The notes beneath the pieces are model-generated. The model had not been told where the DNA came from. It was given only the letters and a program-made list of their open reading frames with translations, and did not search any database. A DNA stretch of 64,000 nucleotides, from contig OZ024931.1 in assembly GCA_964017235.1 (NCBI GenBank), positions 125,375,530-125,439,529 on the forward strand, in the 5' to 3' direction. The translations under genes and the position numbers were made by a program. This stretch comes from Sabellastarte sp. h YS-2021 (lineage: Eukaryota; Annelida; Polychaeta; Sabellida; Sabellidae). Below, one piece after another: positions 56,661 through 64,000 of this stretch (position 1 is the stretch's first letter; the number at the start of each line of letters is the position of its first letter).

Positions 56661-57224
56661 ATATGATATTGTGAAATAGTAGCAATAAATTTCAACATTG
56701 TCTTTTCCATGTCCCAGACTTGCTGAACAGGTATTATAATGCTGACTGAAAGTTTTGTATATAAATTCCAGGATACAGTAAAAAATGTGAGATCTGTTTA
56801 TGTAATAACAGGGTTGTAAATTTTGCTATTAATGCCACCCAGAGAATTGAGACACAGGATATAAAATTCACTGAAAATTTATCCAACATTTCAGATAGAT
56901 AGTATAAAATTGTCACAGATTCACAAATTTATCAGAACATTTACTTTTAGAGTAACCTGAATTTTTAAACTGGTGAAAATGGAATGGACAAGCTCAGTAG
57001 GTCAAACTTTTACTAACACTCCATGTACAATACTGAGATTTCCTCTTGTGCATTCATTTTATTAATTTCTCAAAAAATCTGAAACATTTTGGAAACAAGT
57101 GATCATTTTAGCTTGATCTGAAGTAGACCATTTTCTGTCCGCATTCTTTATGTTTGATTTCAGTCTTCTCCAAAAGGTCGATATTAGAACATTTCCACCA
57201 TTGAAAAAAAAATCAGTGGCAAAA

Positions 57225-57633
57225 ATTGTTATAGATTGTAAAATCTGAGTAAATACATTTTCATTTTGCTGTCTCATATTATTATATCCTTCAACATAGA
57301 AAATAGTACATTTCATAGGATAGCATATAAGAGTGTTGGGAAAATATATAAAATTAAATCTTTACATGTTTTATGTTATAGAAATTATATCTTTGGGTAA
57401 ACAGGAAATATTTGTGTTTGGCACATATCACAAATAAGAATAACAGTGTAGCTTTCACAGAGCAAGTCTATCATAAGTCTAAATCTACATCTTATATAGC
57501 TTAGTTGGCTATTGTATAACAGCTGACCAATAGGTGTATCTGTTACAAAATGTACTATTTTCTATGTTGAAGGATATAATATGAGACAGCAAAATGAAAA
57601 TGTATTTACTCAGATTTTACAATCTATAACAAT
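57225..57633. repeat. Long near-perfect inverted repeat
   Basis: The arms are 57225-57313 (89 bases) and 57548-57633 (86 bases), with a 234-base spacer. ATTGTTATAGATTGTAAAAT, TGAGTAAATACATTTTC and CCTTCAACATAGAAAATAG occur in one arm and inverted in the other. The only difference seen is an extra ATT in the left arm. No terminal motif or target duplication marks it as a known transposon. Confidence 0.9.
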
Positions 57634-58205
57634 ATACTGAAAATCCATCAGATTGACAAAAGTAATTTAACTCCAAGAAATAATCTGAAACTTGGTGAAC
57701 AGCTTAAACTTTAAACAAATGTCACAATGGGAATAGATAATAGTTCAAACTGGGGATAGAACAAGTTGAAACTTTTAAGCATTACTCTGCAGAATTTGAA
57801 GAATTTTATTTTAAAATGACAGGAAAAGACTAATTTTAAATCAGTTTTATGAGTGCATTAGCAAAACTATAGATATCAAAGATGGAAATGGTACTCTTAC
57901 CAATTTGGCAATTTCATACTCTGAAAGGTAATTACATTGTAATTACATGTAATGTAATCTTTAATGATTACATTTTACAACCATGACTTTAAAGTGGTGC
58001 CACATATTACTAAATTACTTTGTCTAATTTTTTATTTAAGATTGCAAAAAGTACTGACAAAGATCATAAAGCGTGTCTCTTTCATGAATTCACAAATTAT
58101 TTTAACCCCGTTTGGCTTTATTTCAGAAAAAAATTATTGCAAAATTCATCTTAATGAAGCGGTATGTTTCATTTAATTTTTGAAGGGGATTTCAATATAT
58201 TATAA

Positions 58206-58720
58206 AACTAATTCTAATTGGACTTTACAACCTTTAATCTCCCCTCTATTAAGGAGACTCCAAGGTACAACGGCACAAAAACGCTCAACCAATTTCAGTA
58301 TCTAGGGACAGAAAAAGAAACAAGAATCAAAGAGAATACCAGGGAAATTAAAAAGACTAAGGTGAATATGACTGGGTCTAGAGGTAGGATTTAAGCTTCT
58401 GATAGAGGCAACAGAAGGGGATCCATGCAATCTTATCGAGAATGGCCTTCAAAACAGTGGGATCATCACAAGCAAAGCTATTAACAAACTGTCTGACAGA
58501 CTTTTGAGTAGATAGATGAAACTTTGGTACAATAAGGCAATCACCAACACTCTGTGCCTGATAAGAACTACCATAAGAAAGATATGGAGCCAAATACTTA
58601 GAAAAAAACTAGTGTGAAGACATTTGCAAACAAGTGTGGCTGTTTTATACACTGAGCAATGTTCAACAGACAGCCAAAACAGTTTCTTAAGAACAGAAGT
58701 GGATCTATTAAACTGGTTTT
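58206..58720 (-). mobile_element. CR1/L2-like LINE, 3'-end remnant
   Basis: The 3' tail ACTAATTCTAATTGGACTTT, ACAACCTTTAATCTCCC parallels CTAATTCTAATTGAACTTTT, ATAGCCCTTAATCTCTG at 5268-5300. Upstream on the minus strand, broken frames give YKTATLVCKCLHT, GDCLIVPKF, SVRQFVNSFACDDPTVL and KLKSYL, recognisable as the C-terminal block of CR1/L2-like ORF2 (compare FKTAVLVYKFLHS and FRSKLKSYLFGKA in the copy at 5417). It is older and more degraded than that copy, and in the same orientation. Confidence 0.7.
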
Positions 58721-59820
58721 TAACTGATTATCGGTTATTTTTGGAAATGATTAACCAGTTTTGAAGGATTCCAACTAGGAGACCATCAGAGCACTTGAGT
58801 AGAGAAGTGAGTCACAGGTTTTAATAGGATAAAAACTGCAAGATAAACTATATTGTAATCAATCTATGTATTACCTTACAATCAAAAAAATATATTCTTA
58901 CCATTCAAAGTATTTAAACAGATAGCCCAACTTATCTGATGATGAAACTGAATTGAATGGGATAAACCAATAAAGTTATCTTTTCCTTTTAAATACAGTG
59001 GTTTATAAGAACAATTTTTGTAATTCACATCCAATTTTATCACATCAGAAGGTTCTCCAACATATTTTATGAAAATACAGACATACTGCAGAAAAGTTTA
59101 TAGTCCCTTTTAATTCAGCAAATTAGGCCTTTCACCACCCACCAACCCTTTTTATGGCTGTGCATTTTTACCAAGACTTTAACCACTTGCAATGCTACTT
59201 AATCAGTGATACTTAAATACAGGTGCATTTCATGGACGTCATTATAGAAAAGCCAGTTTTTCTTTCTTGATTCGATTTTTATTGCTACAAATCTAAAATA
59301 AAACTTGTCTACCATGGATATTTGAATAGACATATCACCAACTGCACCCATTCTGTATAGGTATATTACAAAAAGCAATCAGTGGCCATGAACGGGCTCT
59401 GTGTCAGCTGACTTTGTGTTTTGAGCTTCAGAGTACAAGTGAAAGCAGACAAGGACACAAAAGTTGCCCACTGCTGATGGTCTTCAGAAGTAAAGTACTT
59501 TTCAAGTTACATGTGATTTACTCAACATTAAGAATCTCAAAGTAGCTTTTGCTCAGCTATCCAATGCGTTACAGGTCTACAATTTTATTATGTTATAGCT
59601 GACCCAAAAGTAGATGAACAACATATTAAACTAGAAATAGGACGCCCTGTTGATAGTAGGTGCGAATAGAAACAGGATAGCATAGAAGAACACACATTAT
59701 CATGTGTAATGTCCACCCCATGAACCTTTTGCCAAAATTGTACAGTAGTCTTACAAGACCCTGTTTCATTTGTAAAATATATCAATGATGCTTAAATATT
59801 TATTAGTGTAGATGTAAATT
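58721..59820. other. Intergenic DNA
   Basis: No gene recognised. A small inverted pair, AAACTGGTTTTTAAC and GATTAACCAGTTTT (58709-58765), is the only structure noticed. Confidence 0.4.
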
Positions 59821-59829
59821 ATTTCAGCT

Positions 59830-61420
59830 TCATGCCTTTTTGCATTGGTTGAGTCGAAAAGTTTGACGAAATCACTCTATCTTGCACAGTTAAGAAGATA
59901 AAGCAAATTCCTGTTTTTCTATTTTTGGCAAAAATTTGAAAATTCAAAATGGCCGCCATTTTTGGGAAAAGGAAAGTTTTTTGAAAATTGCCAAGAGTAC
60001 ATTTCTTAGATACCCTATGGGTCGAAAATTTCAACGAAATAACTCTATTTAGCACGGTTAAGGCCAATTTGTGTTTTTCCATTTTGGGCCAAAATTCGAA
60101 AATTCAAAATGGCCGCATTATGTGGGGAGGGGAAAATTGCAAAGAGTACATTTCTTAGATACTCTGTGGGTCGAAAATTTCGACGAAATCGCTCTATCTC
60201 GCACGGTTAAGGAGATAGCAAATTTGTGTTTTGCCATTTTTGGCAAAAATTCGAAAATTCAAAATGGCCGCCATTTTTGGGGAGGGGAAAATTTTTGGAA
60301 AATTTGAAAGAGTACATTCCTTAGATACCCTGTGTGTTGAAAATTTTGACGAAATTGCTCTATCTCGCACGGTTAAGGAGATAGAAACCAATTTGTGTTT
60401 TGCCATTTTTGGCAAAAATTCGAAAAATCAAAACGGCCGCCATTTTTGGGGAGGGGAAAATTTTTGGAAAATTTGAAAGAGTACATTCCTTAGATACCCT
60501 GTGTGTTGAAAATTTTGACGAAATCGCTCTATCTCGCACGGTTAAGGAGATAGAAACCAATTTGTGTTTTGCCATTTTTGGCAAAAATTTGAAAAATCAA
60601 AACGGCCGCCATTTTTGGGGAGGGGAAAATTTTTTGAAAATTTGAAAGAGTACATTCCTTAGATACCCTGTGGGTTGAAAATTTTGATGAAATTGCTCTA
60701 TCTCGCACGGTTAAGGAGATAGAAGCAAATTTGTGTTTTGCCATTTTTGGCAAAAATTCGAAAAATCAAAATGGCCGCCATTTTTGGGGAGGGGAAAATT
60801 TTTTGAAAATTGCAAAGAGTAGAATTCTCAGATACCCTGTGGGTCGAAAATTTTGACGAAATTGCTCTATCTCGCACGGTTAAGGAGATAGAAGCAAATT
60901 TGTGTTTTGCCATTTTTGGCAAAAATTCGAAAATTCAAAATGGCCGCCATTTTTGGGGAGGGGAAAATTTTTTTAAAATTGCCAAGAGTACAATGCTCAG
61001 ATACCCTGTGGGTTGAAAATTTCGACGAAATCACTCTATCTCGCACGGTTAAGGAGATAGAAGCAAATTTGTGTTTTGCCATTTTTGGCAAAAATTCGAA
61101 AATTCAAAATGGCCACCATTTTTGCGGAGGGGAAATTTTTTTTTTTAAAATTGCCAAGAGTAGAATTCTCAGATACCCTGTGGGTCGAAAATTTTGACGA
61201 AATCGCTCTATCTCGTACGGTTAAGGAGATAGAAGCAAATTCGTGTTTTGGCATTTTTTGCAAAAATTCCAAAATTCAAAATGGCCGCCATTTTTGGGGA
61301 GGGGAAAATTTTTTGAAAATCGCAAAGAGTACATTGCTTAGATACCCTGTGGGTCGAAAATTTCGACGAAATCGCTCTATCTCGCACAGTTTAGGAGATA
61401 TGAGCACATTTGCCTTTTTC
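59830..61420 (+). repeat. 169-bp satellite array, about 9.5 copies
   Basis: GCTCTATCTCGCACGGTTAA recurs ten times with a spacing close to 169, together with AGATACCCTGTGGGTCGAAA, TTTTGCCATTTTTGGCAAAA and TTCAAAATGGCCGCCATTTT. Central copies are the most alike and the first two the most diverged. Because 169 is not a multiple of three but each unit lacks stops in several frames, overlapping open frames recur every 169 bases on both strands (MPKMAKHK- and MPFLAKIRK-type); they are products of the repeat. Confidence 0.95.
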
Positions 61421-61599
61421 AGTATTCAAAATAGCCAATTACTCATTTATTTAATTAACTAGAGGATCGCTCGCAAAAAAAAAAGATAATGTTTTTGCTA
61501 AGCAAAAACAAAGCGTCCCGAAAAGGATATAAAGGTGAGTGCTAAAGTATTAAGAAAATGCTTCGTTTCTAGCCTTATACTGTTGTGGCAACCAAAGTC

Positions 61600-61880
61600 A
61601 GCGCAGTCTGCTCTATCTAGCACGGTTTTCAAGATATAAGCATTTTTGTGTTTTGCAAAAAATTAAAAAATTAAAAATGTCCGCTATATTTGGCGAGACA
61701 AAAATATTTTGAAAATTGGCATGGCTACTCTGCAGAGATACCCAGCAGGTCAAAAATTTTGTTGAGTTCGCTCCATATAGCACGGTTTTCGAGATATAAG
61801 CATTTTTGTGTTTTGCATAAACATTGAAAATTCAAAATGGCCACCATTTTTGGGGAGACAAAAATTTTTGTCAAGACCAC
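61600..61880 (+). repeat. Diverged 169-bp satellite units
   Basis: CTCTATCTAGCACGGTTTTC, then AGATATAAGCATTTTTGTG, occur twice (61610 and 61769) with a TTGGCGAGACAAAAAT ending in place of GGGGAGGGGAAAAT. This is the second subtype, which continues after the 134-bp array. Confidence 0.85.
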
Positions 61881-61961
61881 TGCCGCGGTGTGTATCTCCC
61901 GCCGAGCATTAAAGCAGAAGAAATAGCTTTTCCAAGATATTCACAATTTTTCATTTTCGTG

Positions 61962-62459
61962 TGTGCAAGCTCTTCCAAAAGTAGGTGAATGAGTTATTTG
62001 AGAAAAATTGGCTATCTGCAATACTATTAAGAGATAATTCACATTTACTCATTTTGAGTAGGTGAATAATTATCTATGGGTCTGAAACTTCACCAAGTGA
62101 AAGCTCTCCCAAAAGTAGATGAATGAGTTATTTGAGAAAAATTGGCTATCTGCAATACTTTTAGAGATAATTCGCATTTACTCATTTTGAGTAGGTGAGT
62201 AATTAGCTATGGGTCTGAAACTTCACCATGTGAAAGCTCTCCCACAAGTAGATGAATGAGTATTTGATAAAAAATTGGGTATCCGCAATACTTTTACAGA
62301 TAATTAGCATTTACTCATTTTGAGTAGGTGAAAAAATATCTATGGGTCTGAAACTTCACAGAGTGAAAGCTCTCCCAAAAGTAGGTGAATGAGTTATTTG
62401 AGAAAAATTGGGTATCTGCAATACTTTTACAGATAATTAGCATTTACTCATTTTGAGAA
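61962..62459 (+). repeat. 134-bp tandem array, about 3.7 copies
   Basis: GAAAGCTCTCCCAAAAGTAG recurs at about 61964, 62098, 62232 and 62365, followed each time by TGAATGAGTTATTTGAGAAA, TTACTCATTTTGAGTAGGTG and CTATGGGTCTGAAACTTCAC. TACTCA-TTT-TGAGTA forms a short hairpin in each unit. The last unit switches at TTTTGAG directly into the 169-bp satellite. Confidence 0.92.
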
Positions 62460-63290
62460 AATTCAAAATGGCCGCCATTTTTGGCGAGACAAAATTTTTT
62501 TGAAAATTGGCCTTGGTACTCTGCAGAGATACCCTGCGGGTCAAAAATTTCGTCGAAATCGCTCTATCTAGCAGGGTTTTCGAGATATAAGCATTTTTAT
62601 GTTTTGCAATTTTTGCGAAAAATTCGAAAATTCAAAATGGCCGCCATTTTTGGCGAGACAAAAATATTTTGAAAATTGGCATGGCTACTCTGCAGAAATA
62701 CCCTGTGGGTCAAAAATTTCGTCGAAATCGCTCTATCTAGCACAGTTTTTGAGATATAAGCATTTTTATGCTTTGCAATTTTTGCGAAAAATTCGAAAAT
62801 TCAAAATGGCCGCCATTTTTGGCGAGACAAATTTTTTTTTTAAATAGGCATGGCTACTCTGCAGAGATGCCCTGTGGGTCAAAAATTTCGTCCAAATCGC
62901 TCTATCTAGTACAGTTTTCGAGATATAAGGACTTTTATGTTTTGCAATTTTTGCGAAAAATTCGAAAATTCAAAATGGCCGACATTTTTGGCGAGACAAA
63001 ATTTTTTTCAAAATTGGGATAACTACTACGCAGAGATACCCTGTGGGTCAAAAATTTCGTCGAAATCGCTCTATCTAGCATGGTTTTCGGGATATAAGCA
63101 TTTTTGTGTTTTGCAATTTTTGCAAAAATTTCGAAAATTCAAAATGGCCGCCATTTTTGGCGAGATAAAAATTTTTTGAAAATTGGGAAAACTACTCCGC
63201 AGAGATACCTTGCGGATCAAAAATTTCGTCGAAATCGCTCTATCTAGCACGGTTTTTGAGATATAAGCATTTTTGTGTTTTCCTTATTTG
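62455..63290 (+). repeat. 169-bp satellite array, second subtype, about five copies
   Basis: Units of 169 bases carry TCAAAATGGCCGCCATTTTT, GGCGAGACAAA, CTGCAGAGATACCCTGYGGG, TCAAAAATTTCGTCGAAATC and GCTCTATCTAGCACGGTTTT. Compared with the first array, GGGGAGGGG becomes GGCGAGAC and TTAAGGAGATAG becomes TTTCGAGATATAAG, so the two arrays are separate subfamilies of one satellite. Confidence 0.93.
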
Positions 63291-63299
63291 GAAAATTCG

Positions 63300-64000
63300 T
63301 AATGATTAATTAATCATTAATTACTCGGCCATTTCTTAACCAATCAATGCCAAAATCTAATGATTTCCAGATTTTAATAGAATGAATGTATTTGCCAAGT
63401 TTCAGGTGAATTGATAAAATCCCTTTCAAGTTATGATCCGGACAAGCTTCCCCATCGAAAAAAGACATTTTTGGTCATGTGACCTCTCTGATTGGTTGAA
63501 ATGTCACTGCAGCATATTCAAAAAAATTCCCCAAGGCTACTGCCTAAACCTGCCAAATTTGAAAAGAATCCGCCTAACGGTTAGAGAATTATAAGGAAAA
63601 CAAAATGCGGAGCCGGCGGAGCCTGAAGGTCTCCCATACACAGGTCTCCATAATTACTCACTCATCTATGAAGCATTTCCCCCCAAAAGCAATCCCATAC
63701 AAGCTATTAACCCAATGAACCTCCATACCAAATTTCAGAAAGCTAGGCTTAATAGCATTCCTTAAAATGTCTGGAAACCAAAGAGCTACTCAAAAGTAGC
63801 AAAGTAGCTATTACTCAGTTAGCTATAGAGCTATCATCACCAAAAGCAATCCCATACAAGCTATCAACCCAATAAACCTGCATGCCAAATTTGGTACAGA
63901 TAGGATAAGAACTGTTGCCTAAAATGCCTGGAAACCAAGTGGGATGCCGGACGGCGGAAAAAGCAAAAATAATATGTCCACCCCCCAGTGGGGTGGACAT
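63300..64000. repeat. Repeat-derived sequence with terminal hairpin
   Basis: No gene. CCAAAAGCAATCCCATACAA followed by GCTATYAACCCAATRAACCT and, later, AAAATGYCTGGAAACCAA occur twice (about 63682-63782 and 63840-63940), a ~158-bp duplication. The window ends in GTCCACCCC-CCCAGT-GGGGTGGAC (9-bp stem, 63976-63998), preceded by GATGCCGGACGGCGGAAAAA. The minus-strand frame running off the window end is a translation of this repeat. Confidence 0.6.

Larger units (their letters stand above)
55180..58205. other. Intergenic DNA upstream of arrestin
   Basis: No gene recognised. Named items are a C homopolymer (55659-55681), a G homopolymer (56614-56660) and a long inverted repeat (57225-57633). Frames at 55261-55452, 57062-57316 and 57964-58176 show no family features. 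Confidence 0.45.

Noticed and set aside
60071-61462. Many overlapping open frames on both strands with similar proteins
   Set aside because: They recur every 169 bases with the satellite unit and change frame from unit to unit. They are consequences of repeat composition, not a gene family.

Overview
This window is animal nuclear DNA. Real genes are split by GT-AG introns, ends carry AATAAA signals, and most of the sequence is transposons, SINEs and satellites. The mix (PIF/Harbinger, DIRS-like, CR1/L2-like and Tx1/L1-like elements, tRNA- and 5S-derived SINEs, long tandem arrays) together with invertebrate-type arrestin and sulfhydryl oxidase genes fits a lophotrochozoan, most likely a bivalve mollusc. 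The species cannot be told from the sequence, and the mollusc call is an inference.

Three host loci are supported. (1) A last exon encoding a VWC-like cysteine-rich domain at 2782-2933 (+). (2) Two exons of a GFER/ALR/Erv1 FAD-linked sulfhydryl oxidase on the minus strand, 42806-43008 and 33438-33600, in matching splice phase across a 9.2 kb intron; the first exon is not found. (3) An intact, intronless 427-aa arrestin at 53805-55088 (-).

Layout: 1-5 kb, VWC exon and AT-rich DNA. 5-13 kb, an old Harbinger transposon with remains of both of its genes, split by a 3.4 kb CR1/L2-like LINE. 13-24 kb, non-coding DNA with SINEs, a 1.6 kb terminal-inverted-repeat element holding a nested hAT-like MITE, and opposed 24-bp arrays. 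24-30 kb, a dead DIRS-like (tyrosine recombinase) retrotransposon. 31-32 kb, a hAT-like MITE and a 5S rRNA-derived SINE. 33.4-43 kb, the GFER gene, whose intron holds a complete two-gene Harbinger element (34193-39817), a TTAA-flanked MITE and an array of ~155-bp units each with an RFX X-box-like palindrome. 44.6-47.1 kb, a 5'-truncated Tx1/L1-like LINE with target-site duplication and poly(A), interrupted by a TA-flanked MITE. 47-59 kb, arrestin, repeats, a long inverted repeat, G/C homopolymers and a second CR1/L2-like remnant. 59.8-63.3 kb, a satellite block of 169-bp units interrupted by a 134-bp array.

The host genes show no functional link to each other. The main story is nested transposition, which can be dated in layers: LINE into Harbinger, MITE into LINE, MITE into MITE, and Harbinger into a repeat inside a GFER intron. 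Several insertions leave diagnostic target-site duplications that can be read directly.
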